NCBI RefSeq assembly: GCF_012999535.1
Contig: NZ_JABBWV010000001.1
Span: forward strand, 558,001 to 622,000
Length of the DNA: 64,000 nt
Direction of reading: 5' to 3'
Origin: Microbispora sp. H11081
Lineage (GTDB): Bacteria; Actinomycetota; Actinomycetes; Streptosporangiales; Streptosporangiaceae
Shown here: piece by piece, positions 25,070 to 32,912 of the stretch
Layout of the letters: every line of letters starts with the position of its first letter
Position numbering within the stretch: the first letter of the stretch is position 1
The notes under the pieces: generated by a model
What the model saw: the letters and a program-made list of their open reading frames with translations, nothing else
Database searches by the model: none
What the model was told of the DNA's origin: nothing
Position numbers and translations under genes: made by a program

Positions 25070-25962
25070 TGCCCCCCACGCGGTTCGCCCCTGATCGCGG
25101 GCTCACCGTCCGGATGACCGTGACGATGTTCCTGCTCGGGCTGCTCTACGTCGCGTTCGTGACCGTACTGGTCGTCGTGGGCGTACGCGCGGTCACCGTG
25201 CTCGTGATCGCCGGGGGTCTCCTGCTGGCGCAGTACTTCCTGTCCGACAAGATCGCGCTTTTCGCGATGGGCGGACGGGAGGTCTCCCCGCAGGAGGCCC
25301 CCGAGCTGCACGGGATCGTCGACCGGCTGAGCGCGATGTCGGGGACGCCGAAGCCGCGGGTGGCGATCGCGGACTCGGACATCCCGAACGCGTTCGCCAC
25401 GGGGCGCAACCAGAAGAACTCGGTGGTCTGCGTGACGACCGGCATCCTGCGCAGGCTCGACGCGCGGGAGCTGGAAGGCGTGCTCGCCCACGAGATGTCC
25501 CACGTGGCCCACCGGGACGTGGCGGTGATGACCATCGCCTCGTTCCTGGGCATCGTGGCCGGCCTGATGACGCGCTTCGCGCTCTACACGGGCCTGGGCG
25601 GCCGGAGGAACGGCAACGGCCCCCCGATCGGCCTGATCATCTTCGCGGTCTCCGGCCTGGTCTACGGCGTCAGCTTCCTGCTGACGCGGGCGCTGTCGCG
25701 CTACCGCGAACTGGCCGCCGACCGCGCGGGCGCGCTGCTGACGCAGCAGCCGAGCGCGCTGGCCAGCGCCCTGGTGAAGATCAGTGGCGACATCGGCAGG
25801 ATCCCGACGAGGGACCTGCGCGAGGCGCAGCCGTTCAACGCCTTCTTCTTCGCGCCGGCCGTCTCGGGCCAGAGCATCGCGTCGCTGCTGTCGACCCACC
25901 CGCCGCTGGAGCGCCGCCTGGAGGAGCTGTCCAGGATCTCCGCCGAACTCGGACGCGGGTGA
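25069..25962 (+). CDS. htpX: M48 zinc metalloprotease HtpX
   Basis: The 297-residue membrane protease has two N-terminal helices (about 15-36 and 37-58), a catalytic motif HEMSHVAHRD near residues 144-153, and a third ligand Glu in YRELAADRAGALL. Two further hydrophobic stretches lie between. HtpX degrades damaged membrane proteins. Its start overlaps the pspAA stop, so membrane quality control is made together with PspA. The protein ends with the conserved STHPPLERRLEEL. Confidence 0.95.
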   Translation: MPPTRFAPDRGLTVRMTVTMFLLGLLYVAFVTVLVVVGVRAVTVLVIAGGLLLAQYFLSDKIALFAMGGREVSPQEAPELHGIVDRLSAMSGTPKPRVAIADSDIPNAFATGRNQKNSVVCVTTGILRRLDARELEGVLAHEMSHVAHRDVAVMTIASFLGIVAGLMTRFALYTGLGGRRNGNGPPIGLIIFAVSGLVYGVSFLLTRALSRYRELAADRAGALLTQQPSALASALVKISGDIGRIPTRDLREAQPFNAFFFAPAVSGQSIASLLSTHPPLERRLEELSRISAELGRG

Positions 25963-25972
25963 GGGGGCGCTG

Positions 25973-26521
25973 ATGGGCTGGTTCGACGCGCTGCTCGGCC
26001 GGTCCAAGCCCGCCAAGCCCGATCTGGACGCGCTGTTCGCGCTGCCGTCGGCCGCCGTCACGTTGCAGGCCGCCACCGGTTTCGCCCCCACGGGCACCGG
26101 CTCCGTGTGCTTCCGCGCGGCGGAGGGCGGCGCCTTCGCCCGGCTGGAGCAGGACATCGAGGCCCTGATGGGCAGGGTCGAGATCTCCAGGGACTCCTAC
26201 GGCTACACCTGGCTCCTGGTGCGGAACCCCGACGTGGCCGGGCTCGTCACCGACCTGCACGCCGCCAACTCGTCCCTCGAGTCCGCCGGGTTCGGCCCTT
26301 CGCTGCTGTGCTCGCTCGTCGCGTTCTCCGGCCCCTCGCACCGGAAACTGGCGGTCGTGTACCTCTACAAGCGCGGCACCTTCTACCCCTTCGCCCCCGA
26401 TGGCGGCTCCCGCCGTGACAACGCGCTCGAACTCCAGGTGCGCGGCGTCCTGGAGCGCGAGCTGAAAATCGAACCAGACCTGGCGAGCTGGTTCCCCGTC
26501 TGGGGCGCTCCTGGCCTTTGA
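25973..26521 (+). CDS. pspAB: PspA-associated protein PspAB
   Basis: The 182-residue soluble protein matches the actinobacterial PspAB family. It starts MGWFDALLGRSKP, followed by LDALFALPSAAVTL and a central SYGYTWLLVRNPDVAGLVTDLH segment. AVVYLYKRGTFYPFAP lies near residue 130, and a C-terminal RGVLERELKIEPDLASWFPVWG closes the family signature. It is placed directly after htpX with a purine-rich ribosome site before ATG 25973. Its biochemical role is not known, though it co-occurs with PspA and HtpX. Confidence 0.88.
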   Translation: MGWFDALLGRSKPAKPDLDALFALPSAAVTLQAATGFAPTGTGSVCFRAAEGGAFARLEQDIEALMGRVEISRDSYGYTWLLVRNPDVAGLVTDLHAANSSLESAGFGPSLLCSLVAFSGPSHRKLAVVYLYKRGTFYPFAPDGGSRRDNALELQVRGVLERELKIEPDLASWFPVWGAPGL

Positions 26522-26539
26522 CCGTTTCTGGGAGTCTTC

Positions 26540-27289
26540 ATGACCGAGTGGACCCACCTGCGGTACACCGAGGCGGCCGCCTCTGAGATCGACCGCATGG
26601 CAGGGGCCGTACGGGGCCGGGACGGAACCGTCCCCGTCCCCACCTGCCCTGGATGGGATCTGCGCGCAATGACGGAACACACGGGGTCGGTCCACCGGTG
26701 GGCGGCCGCCATGGTGCGTGACGCGGCGCCGCGCCGGTACGACCGCGAGGCCATGGACCACGGCTTCCCCGAGGACTTCGCCGAGGCCGCCGGCTGGCTG
26801 GAGGCGGGCGGCGTCCTGCTGACGGAGGCGCTGAAGAGCCGCGACCCGGAGACCGAAATGTGGGGCTGGGCGGGGGAGCGGAACGCCCGGTTCTGGTCGA
26901 GGCGGCAACTGCACGAGACCGTCGTCCACCGCGCGGACGCCGAGATCGCGCTTGGCGTCACCCCCCGGATCGACGAGGACGTCGCGGCCGACGGCGTGGA
27001 CGAGTTCTTCGACGTGCTGCCGTACGCCCGGTGGCAGCCACGCGTCGCCGAGCTCAGAAGCGACGGGGAGGCGATCGCCTGGCGGACCGGCACGGGCCTG
27101 GCCTGGCTTGTCAGGCTGACCCGCACGGGGTTCGCCCACGAGAGGTCGGAAGGTCCTGCCGACGTCACCGTGACCGTGCCCACGGCGGGAGACCTGATGC
27201 TGACGCTGTGGAACCGGCGCGAGCCCGACGAGGTCCGTGGCGACGACGAGCTGCTGCGGTTCTGGCGCGAGCGCGCCCGGATCACCTGA
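26540..27289 (+). CDS. Mycothiol-dependent maleylpyruvate isomerase family protein
   Basis: The 249-residue protein belongs to the DinB/MDMPI superfamily, whose N-terminal four-helix bundle binds a divalent metal and uses mycothiol. Candidate ligands are His in CPGWDLRAMTEHTGSVHRW and the Glu/His pair in RRQLHETVVHRADAEIAL. A C-terminal MDMPI_C-like domain follows (about 170-249). The substrate is unknown; family members act on isomerisations or mycothiol conjugation. GGGAG lies six bases before the ATG. It follows the psp operon by 18 bp, but may not belong to it functionally. Confidence 0.87.
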   Translation: MTEWTHLRYTEAAASEIDRMAGAVRGRDGTVPVPTCPGWDLRAMTEHTGSVHRWAAAMVRDAAPRRYDREAMDHGFPEDFAEAAGWLEAGGVLLTEALKSRDPETEMWGWAGERNARFWSRRQLHETVVHRADAEIALGVTPRIDEDVAADGVDEFFDVLPYARWQPRVAELRSDGEAIAWRTGTGLAWLVRLTRTGFAHERSEGPADVTVTVPTAGDLMLTLWNRREPDEVRGDDELLRFWRERARIT

Positions 27290-27310
27290 GCCGCTCACCC
27301 CGGCCTCGCG

Positions 27311-27343
27311 GGGCGGCCACCCGGCTCCGCCGGACGGCCGCCC
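27311..27343. terminator. Bidirectional terminator
   Basis: GGGCGGCC-AC-CCGGC, loop TCC, GCCGG-AC-GGCCGCCC forms a 13-bp paired stem with one symmetric internal mismatch. It separates the convergent MDMPI-family gene and nadA. Confidence 0.85.
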
Positions 27344-27352
27344 GCGCGGAGG

Positions 27353-28507
27353 TCACGGCAGGGCGAGCATGCGGTCGAGGGCGACCTTGGCCCAGTGGGT
27401 GGTGTCCGCGTCGACCGTGATCCGGTTGACGACCTCGCCGTCGGCCAGCGACTCCAGCGCCCAGACCAGGTGCGGCAGGTCGATGCGGTTCATGGTGGAG
27501 CAGTAGCACACGGTCCGGTCGAGGAATGTGATCGTCTTGTCCTGGAACCGGTTCGCCAGGCGGCGCACCAGGTTCAGCTCGGTGCCGACCGCCCAGGAGG
27601 ACCCGGCGGGGGCCTCCTCCAGCTTCCGGATGATGTACTCGGTCGAGCCGACGAAGTCGGCCTTGTTCACGACCTCGTGACGGCACTCGGGGTGGACGAG
27701 CACGTTCACCCCGGGGATGCGGGCCCGCACCTCGTCCACGCACGCGGCGGAGAAGCGCCCGTGGACCGAGCAGTGGCCCTTCCACAGGATCATCTTCGCG
27801 TTCTCCAGCTGCTCCTGGGTCAGGCCGCCGTTCGGGCGGTGCGGGTTGTAGACCACGCAGTCGTCCAGGGACAGCCCCATCTCCAGCACCGCGGTGTTGC
27901 GGCCCAGGTGCTGGTCCGGCAGGAACAGCACCTTCTCGCCCCGCTCGAAGGCCCAGGTCAGGGCGCGCCGGGCGTTGGAGGAGGTGCACACGGCGCCACC
28001 GTGGCGCCCGCAGAACGCCTTGATGTCCGCGCTCGAGTTCATGTAGGTGATCGGCACCACGCGGTCGGCGACGCCGGCGTCCTCCAGGGCGTCCCAGCAG
28101 TCCTCCACCTGGGTGAAGGTCGCCATGTCGGCCATCGAACAGCCGGCGGCGAGGTCGGGGAGCACGACCGCCTGGTTGTCGCCCGTCAGGATGTCGGCCG
28201 ACTCGGCCATGAAGTGGACGCCGCAGAACACGACGTACTCCGCCTCGGGCCGGGCGGCGGCCTCGCGGGCCAGCTTGAACGAGTCGCCGGTCACGTCGGC
28301 GAACTGGATGACCTCGTCGCGCTGGTAGTGGTGACCGAGCACGAACAGCCGGTCGCCCAGCCGCTCCTTGGCCACGCGTGCGCGCTCCACGAGCGTCGGG
28401 TCGGACGCGGGAGGCAGCTCGCCCGGGCAGTCGACGCCGCGTTCGCTGTGCGGGTCGGTGCCCTGGCCGAGGATGAAGAGCGGAAGGCCGGTCTCGGTGA
28501 TCGTCAC
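27353..28507 (-). CDS. nadA: Quinolinate synthase
   Basis: NadA condenses iminoaspartate with dihydroxyacetone phosphate to make quinolinate for NAD. The 384-residue protein has cluster Cys in VVFCGVHFMAESADIL, in KGHCSVHGRFS, and in the C-terminal VCYCSTMNR; LGHHYQRDEV and PDQHLGRN are further conserved motifs. GTG 28505-28507 has GAGGGGG seven bases upstream; another GTG two codons earlier is too close to that site. nadB and nadC are not in the window. An inverted repeat lies just upstream, so regulation by an NAD-responsive repressor is possible. Confidence 0.95.
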   Translation of the reverse strand: MTITETGLPLFILGQGTDPHSERGVDCPGELPPASDPTLVERARVAKERLGDRLFVLGHHYQRDEVIQFADVTGDSFKLAREAAARPEAEYVVFCGVHFMAESADILTGDNQAVVLPDLAAGCSMADMATFTQVEDCWDALEDAGVADRVVPITYMNSSADIKAFCGRHGGAVCTSSNARRALTWAFERGEKVLFLPDQHLGRNTAVLEMGLSLDDCVVYNPHRPNGGLTQEQLENAKMILWKGHCSVHGRFSAACVDEVRARIPGVNVLVHPECRHEVVNKADFVGSTEYIIRKLEEAPAGSSWAVGTELNLVRRLANRFQDKTITFLDRTVCYCSTMNRIDLPHLVWALESLADGEVVNRITVDADTTHWAKVALDRMLALP

Positions 28508-28530
28508 GACCACACCCCCTCGGGGACTTA

Positions 28531-28545
28531 TCGTCTAACTGACGA
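28531..28545. promoter_or_regulatory. Inverted repeat upstream of nadA
   Basis: TCGTC-TAACT-GACGA lies 24 bp before the nadA start in an AT-rich promoter region; the flanks (CTTA and CTAA) add partial symmetry. It is a candidate operator, for example of an NrtR- or NadQ-like NAD repressor, neither of which is seen here. Confidence 0.4.
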
Positions 28546-28659
28546 CTAATCATTACATATCGCTTCGGCTGGTTCGCCGGGGGTCGCCCGTGGCGTACGT
28601 GGAATGTGTAGGGCTGCACGGGTGTTGGTAGCGTCTAGGTAGGACGTCGGAACCAATCG

Positions 28660-28676
28660 ACCGCCCGGAGGGCGGT
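28660..28676 (+). promoter_or_regulatory. Hairpin in the erpA leader
   Basis: ACCGCCC-GGA-GGGCGGT is a perfect 7-bp stem with a 3-base loop, ending 24 bp before the erpA ATG. It may affect translation or mark an operator; no known motif was recognised. Confidence 0.35.
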
Positions 28677-28700
28677 TGGCGCAGACGCGGGAGTCAGCAC

Positions 28701-29054
28701 ATGACGGTTGAGAGCAGCGAGACCACTCAGCAGGGCCTGATCCTGACTGACGCGGCCGCCGCCAAGGTCAAGAGCCTGCTCGAGCAGCAGGGCGAGGAAG
28801 GGCTGCAGCTCCGGGTGGCCGTCCAGCCGGGTGGCTGTTCCGGTCTCCGTTACCAGCTCTTCTTCGACGACCGGTCGATGGACGGCGACGTGGTCTCCAC
28901 CTTCGGCGGCGTCAACGTCGTCACCGACCGGATGAGCGCGCCGTACCTCATCGGCGCCACGGTCGACTTCGTGGACACCATCGAGAAGCAGGGCTTCACC
29001 ATCGACAACCCCAACGCGACGGGGTCGTGCGCCTGCGGCGACTCGTTCAACTGA
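28701..29054 (+). CDS. erpA: Iron-sulfur cluster insertion protein ErpA (HesB/IscA family)
   Basis: The 117-residue A-type carrier delivers iron-sulfur clusters to target enzymes. The three ligand cysteines are present: one in VQPGGCSGLRYQLFF and two in the C-terminal GSCACGDSF. Length and motifs match the family, with only a short acidic N-terminal extension. It sits close to nadA, LipA-type and cytochrome genes that need clusters or heme, and its place near ctaC and the kinase is conserved in mycobacteria. A terminator follows at 29098-29127. Confidence 0.95.
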   Translation: MTVESSETTQQGLILTDAAAAKVKSLLEQQGEEGLQLRVAVQPGGCSGLRYQLFFDDRSMDGDVVSTFGGVNVVTDRMSAPYLIGATVDFVDTIEKQGFTIDNPNATGSCACGDSFN

Positions 29055-29097
29055 CGGCGAGCGCGCGCCTCACGGCGGGCGTGGTGTGACATGTCAG

Positions 29098-29127
29098 CGC
29101 CCCGCGCGGATTGATCCGTGCGGGGCG
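29098..29127 (+). terminator. Terminator after erpA
   Basis: CGCCCCGC-G-CGGAT-TG-ATCCG-T-GCGGGGCG folds into 8-bp and 5-bp stems with one G-T mismatch. It ends the erpA transcript before the kinase gene. Confidence 0.7.
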
Positions 29128-29219
29128 TCGTCATGCGCCGAGACGGTACGCTCAGGAGGTTCTGCGGGATCCACGTCCCGCCCCCGTCTCCTGATGCTGA
29201 CAACGAGGAGAATGACCCC

Positions 29220-30206
29220 GTGCGCATCGCAGTCACCGGCTCCATCGCCACCGACCATCTGATGACGTTCCCCGGCCGCTTCGGCGACCAGCTCATCGCC
29301 GAGCAGCTCGACCGGGTGTCGTTGTCGTTCCTCGTCGACGATCTGCAGATCCGCCGTGGCGGATGCGCGGCCAACATCGCCTTCGGCATGGGCTGTCTCG
29401 GCCTCACCCCGATCCTCGTCGGCGCCGTCGGCACCGACTTCGCCGACTACCGCTCCTGGCTTGAGCGTCACGGCGTCGACTGCGCGTCGGTCCACGTGTC
29501 CGAGCTGCACCACACCGCGCGTTTCCTGTGCACCACGGACGAGGACCACAACCAGATCGCCTCGTTCTACACCGGCGCGATGGCGGAGGCGAGGGAGATC
29601 GAGCTCGGGCCGGTCGCCGAGCGTCTCGGCGGGCTCGACCTCGTCCTGATCAGCCCCAACGACCCGGCGGCGATGGTGCGGCACACCGACGAGGCGCGCC
29701 AGCGGGGCATCCCGTTCGCCGCCGACCCGTCGCAGCAGCTCGCCCGCATGCCCGGTGACGAGATCCGCCAGCTCGTCGAGGGCGCGGCGTACCTGTTCAG
29801 CAACGATTACGAGCTGGGCCTGATCGAGCAGAAGACCGGCTGGTCGGACGGGGAGATCCTGGACCGGGTCGGCGTACGGGTGACGACCCTCGGCCCCAAG
29901 GGCGCCAGGATCGACAGGAAGGGCGAGCCGTCGCTGCACATCCCGCCGGCGCCCGAGCTGGGCAAGGCCGACCCGACCGGCGTCGGGGACGCGTTCCGTG
30001 CCGGGTTCCTCGCCGGCCTGGCCTGGGACCTGTCGCTGGAGCGCTGCGGTCAGATCGGCAACCTCACCGCCACTCACGTGCTCGAGCGGGTCGGCTGCCA
30101 GGAGTACGAGCTCAGCCAGCGGGTCTTCCTCGAGCGGTTCGCCGCGGCGTACGGAGCCGACGCCGCTAGTGAAGTGGCCGCCCACGCCCGCTGCCACCAC
30201 GCGTGA
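29220..30206 (+). CDS. adoK: PfkB-family kinase, probable adenosine kinase
   Basis: The 328-residue protein belongs to the ribokinase/PfkB family. It has an N-terminal strand (RIAVTGSIATDHLM), the RRGGCAANIAFGMGCLG motif, and the catalytic anion-hole motif DPTGVGDAFRAGFL. The neighbourhood (erpA, cytochrome c oxidase) matches that of the M. tuberculosis adenosine kinase gene, which supports ATP-dependent AMP formation from adenosine. Other PfkB substrates cannot be excluded. GTG 29220 has GAGGAGAA seven bases upstream; longer frames would include the terminator. The stop codon lies inside the left arm of the inverted-repeat element. Confidence 0.87.
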   Translation: MRIAVTGSIATDHLMTFPGRFGDQLIAEQLDRVSLSFLVDDLQIRRGGCAANIAFGMGCLGLTPILVGAVGTDFADYRSWLERHGVDCASVHVSELHHTARFLCTTDEDHNQIASFYTGAMAEAREIELGPVAERLGGLDLVLISPNDPAAMVRHTDEARQRGIPFAADPSQQLARMPGDEIRQLVEGAAYLFSNDYELGLIEQKTGWSDGEILDRVGVRVTTLGPKGARIDRKGEPSLHIPPAPELGKADPTGVGDAFRAGFLAGLAWDLSLERCGQIGNLTATHVLERVGCQEYELSQRVFLERFAAAYGADAASEVAAHARCHHA

Positions 30207-30440
30207 TCTTGTAGTTTGTCGCAGAGACGGCGGCCCACCTGGGCCTGCGTACTCCGTGATCATGCAGTCAAAGCGGCCATAGCGGGCTCACCTGCGGATT
30301 CGTTGTCCGTGATCTTGCACATGCAAGATCACGGACGGCGTTTCCGCTGGTCGGTCGGGGCGTGGCGGCGACTAGTGCAAGATCATGCACGTCATATGCG
30401 CAGGTCAGGGGTGGTCCGTGCGACAAACTACAAGATCACG
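30202..30440. mobile_element. 239-bp inverted-repeat element (MITE-like)
   Basis: Perfect 22-bp terminal inverted repeats (30202-30223 and 30419-30440) enclose a region without genes. The left arm contains the adoK stop codon; the right arm ends one base before the stop of the convergent tusA-like gene. Inside is a 32-bp palindrome (30305-30336) and more degenerate copies of GTGATCNTGCA near 30251 and 30375. No transposase or clear target duplication is present. It may be a non-autonomous element or a dispersed regulatory repeat acting as a bidirectional terminator. Confidence 0.65.
30305..30336. repeat. Central 32-bp palindrome of the element
   Basis: GTCCGTGATCTTGCA, centre CA, TGCAAGATCACGGAC is a perfect 15-bp inverted repeat. 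It shares the core TGATCTTG with the terminal repeats, so one protein or process may recognise both. Confidence 0.85.
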
Positions 30441-30761
30441 TCAGTAGTTGCGGCGGACGTGGATGGACCAGCCGCCCTGCGGCAACTCGTAGCTCCCCAC
30501 GTGCTCGTGTGACTTCAGCCTGCACCAGGCGGGAACGTCGGTGAACGCGGCGGGGTCGTCGGCCAGTACGGCGACCACGCCGCCCGTCGCCACCTGGTTG
30601 ATCCGCTCGGCCAGCATGATGATCGGGATCGGGCACTTGCGGCCCAGGGCGTCGATCGTCAGCGCGGGCGGCTCCGCCGGCCTGGCCGGCGCGGCGGGCT
30701 CCGCTTCCCGGGCCGCCTCGGGAGACCGCCGGGCGCCGCCGCCCGTCCGTCTGCGCCACAT
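30441..30761 (-). CDS. TusA/SirA-like sulfur carrier protein
   Basis: The 106-residue protein has a TusA fold with the sulfur-accepting motif LGRKCPIPIIMLAERI (Cys near residue 43) and the family glycine-rich strand GGVVAVLADDPAAFTDV. A basic N-terminal extension (MWRRRTGGGARR) precedes it. Its ATG overlaps the stop of the cysteine desulfurase gene (TGATG). The two are thus made together and probably form a persulfide relay: desulfurase to carrier Cys. The final acceptor (thiolated tRNA, cofactor or other) is unknown. Confidence 0.88.
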   Translation of the reverse strand: MWRRRTGGGARRSPEAAREAEPAAPARPAEPPALTIDALGRKCPIPIIMLAERINQVATGGVVAVLADDPAAFTDVPAWCRLKSHEHVGSYELPQGGWSIHVRRNY

Positions 30762-31894
30762 CAGTGCACCCCCAAGCTCGACCGGATCCGCCGCACGATG
30801 TCCGGGAGCACCGCGAGGAACCGATCGACGTCGTCCTCGGGCACGCCACGGGGCAGCGATACCCGCACATTCCCATGCGTAAGCACGCCCATTGCCTCCA
30901 GGACGTGCGATGGACGAAGCGTACTCGCCGTGCAGGAGCTTCCGGACGAGACGGCGAAACCGGCCTTGTCGAGTTCTGTCAGCAGCGCCTCGCCCTCGAC
31001 GTACAGGCAGGAGAACGTCACGAGGTGGGGCAGCCGCAGGTCCGGGTCGCCGACGACCTCCACGTCGGGCACCAGGCGGGGCACCTCGGCACGGATCCGC
31101 TCGACCAGGGCCGACAGCCGCCTGCCCTCGGCCTCCGCCTCCTCGGCCCGGGCGCGCAGCGCCGCGGCGGCGGCCACGATCGCCGGCACGTTCTCGAACC
31201 CGGGCACCCGCCGCCGCTCCCGCTCGTCCTCGGGCAGCGGGGAGCGCCAGCGCACGCCCTTGCGCACCGCGAGCACGCCCACCCCGGCGGGGCCGCCCCA
31301 CTTGTGCGCGCTCGCGGTGAGGACCGACCAGGCCCCGGGGAGCGGCACGCGGCCCGCCGACTGCGCGGCGTCGACCAGCAGCGGCACGCCGGCCTCCCGG
31401 CAGGCGAGCGCGGCCTCCTCGACCGGCTGGAGCGTCCCCACCTCGTGGTTGGCCGTCTGCAGGCACGCCAGGGCCGTGCCGGGCCGCGCGACGGCCTCGG
31501 CGAACCGCCCGGCGTCCACCCGGCCCGTACGGCTCACGCCCACGAGCTCGACCTCGCCGCCCGCCCGTTCGTGGACCTCGCCCGCGTGCAGCACGCTGGA
31601 GTGCTCGACGGCGCTCGCCACAAGGCGGGTCCCGGCCCTGCGGCGGCCGGCCAGGGTGCCCAGCACTCCGAGGTGTACGGCCTGCGTCCCCGAGGTGGTG
31701 AACGACACCTCGTCGGGCCGGGCGCCGAGCAGTTCGGCTACCTCCGCCCTCGCTCGCTCCAGTAACATCTGGGCGCGGCGCGCCGTGCCGTACAGGCGGG
31801 CGGGATCGGCCCAGCCGGCGTCGATCGCCGTCAGCAGGGCGTCACGGGCCGCGGGGTGAAGAGGTTCGGTCGAAGCCGCGTCCAGGTAGGCCAC
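30761..31894 (-). CDS. Cysteine desulfurase-like PLP enzyme
   Basis: The 377-residue protein is a class V aminotransferase of the NifS/IscS type. It has the PLP lysine in TASAHKWGGPAG, the cofactor-binding SAVEHSSVLHAGEV and VDAAQSAGRVPLP, and the mobile catalytic Cys in SSGSSCTASTLRPSHVL. It converts cysteine to alanine and a persulfide, passed likely to the coupled TusA-like protein. No isc/suf genes are adjacent, so it seems dedicated to carrier delivery. The GTG start (31892-31894) has a TAATGT box seven bases upstream, suggesting a leaderless transcript. Confidence 0.9.
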   Translation of the reverse strand: MAYLDAASTEPLHPAARDALLTAIDAGWADPARLYGTARRAQMLLERARAEVAELLGARPDEVSFTTSGTQAVHLGVLGTLAGRRRAGTRLVASAVEHSSVLHAGEVHERAGGEVELVGVSRTGRVDAGRFAEAVARPGTALACLQTANHEVGTLQPVEEAALACREAGVPLLVDAAQSAGRVPLPGAWSVLTASAHKWGGPAGVGVLAVRKGVRWRSPLPEDERERRRVPGFENVPAIVAAAAALRARAEEAEAEGRRLSALVERIRAEVPRLVPDVEVVGDPDLRLPHLVTFSCLYVEGEALLTELDKAGFAVSSGSSCTASTLRPSHVLEAMGVLTHGNVRVSLPRGVPEDDVDRFLAVLPDIVRRIRSSLGVH

Positions 31895-32039
31895 AGTTAG
31901 GACATTAACGGGGGCTGGTCAGGGGGGCGGCGCCGGTCCGCGCTAATGTGTCCCCCAGCGTGAACTCAACCAAGTAAAGGGCAGACCGGCCAGAACGTTC
32001 GCGCCGGTCTCACCTCAGGGTCAATTGGAAAAACCGCCC

Positions 32040-32912
32040 ATGAGAGGAACTCTTGGGCTTCATCTGTGGGGTAGGCGATCCGTGAGTCCGACCCGCCGTA
32101 CGACACGGCGACCGTGGGCACGCCGCCGGTTGCCCGGAGCCGCCGCCGTGGCGCTGCTGGTGGCGTCCGGCACGGCGTGTAGCAACCAGGCCATCGATCA
32201 GTGGTCCCGTGGGGGCATGCCGGAAGGTGTCACCAAGCAGGCCGGCATCATCCAGACGCTCTGGAACGGGAGCTGGATCGCGGCTCTCGCCACCGGCGTG
32301 GTCGTCTGGGGGCTGATCCTCTGGGCGTGCATCTTCCACCGCAAGAAGAAGAACAGCCCCGACCAGCTGCCCCCGCAGGTGCGGTACAACCTGCCGATCG
32401 AGATCCTCTACACGGTGGTCCCGGTCATCATGGTCGCGGTCTTCTTCTACTTCACGGCCCGTGACGAGACCGAGATCATGCGGATGGACGCCAACGCCCC
32501 GGTCAAGGTGGCCGTCGAGGGCTACCAGTGGAGCTGGCGCTTCACCACGGAGTACCAGGGTCAGAAGGCCGTGGTCGAGGGCGTGCCCGTCGACCTCAGC
32601 AAGCAGAGCACGGAGACCCCGCAGGGTCCGCAGCTCGTGCTGCCGGTCAACACCCAGGTGGAGTTCGACCTGCACTCGCCCGACGTCATCCACTCGTTCT
32701 GGGTGCCGGCGTTCCTGTTCAAGCAGGACGTCTTCCCGGGCAACGTGCGCAACCACTTCCAGATCACGACGCTCGACAAGACGGGCGTCTTCGTCGGCCG
32801 GTGCGCCGAGCTCTGCGGTAGCGACCACAGCAAGATGCTGTTCTCCGTGAAGCTCGTCCCGCAGGCCGAGTTCGACCAGTACATCAAGAGCCAGGCGGGG
32901 AGTGCGCAGTGA
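32040..32912 (+). CDS. ctaC: Cytochrome c oxidase subunit II
   Basis: CtaC binds the CuA centre that receives electrons from cytochrome c. The 290-residue protein starts at ATG 32040, has a basic leader, a likely lipoprotein signal ending in SGTAC, two membrane helices (about 75-95 and 119-139), and a cupredoxin domain. The CuA motif [12 protein letters not shown] (two Cys, His, Met) is intact, as is the WSWRF aromatic patch. Its stop overlaps the ctaD start (GTGA). A TTG 15 bp upstream could also start it. It heads the ctaC-ctaD-ctaF operon. Confidence 0.95.
   Translation: MRGTLGLHLWGRRSVSPTRRTTRRPWARRRLPGAAAVALLVASGTACSNQAIDQWSRGGMPEGVTKQAGIIQTLWNGSWIAALATGVVVWGLILWACIFHRKKKNSPDQLPPQVRYNLPIEILYTVVPVIMVAVFFYFTARDETEIMRMDANAPVKVAVEGYQWSWRFTTEYQGQKAVVEGVPVDLSKQSTETPQGPQLVLPVNTQVEFDLHSPDVIHSFWVPAFLFKQDVFPGNVRNHFQITTLDKTGVFVGRCAELCGSDHSKMLFSVKLVPQAEFDQYIKSQAGSAQ

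Noticed and set aside
29118-29219. Longer adoK start at ATG 29118
   Set aside because: It would place the erpA terminator hairpin inside the gene; the GTG at 29220 has a good ribosome site and fits family length.
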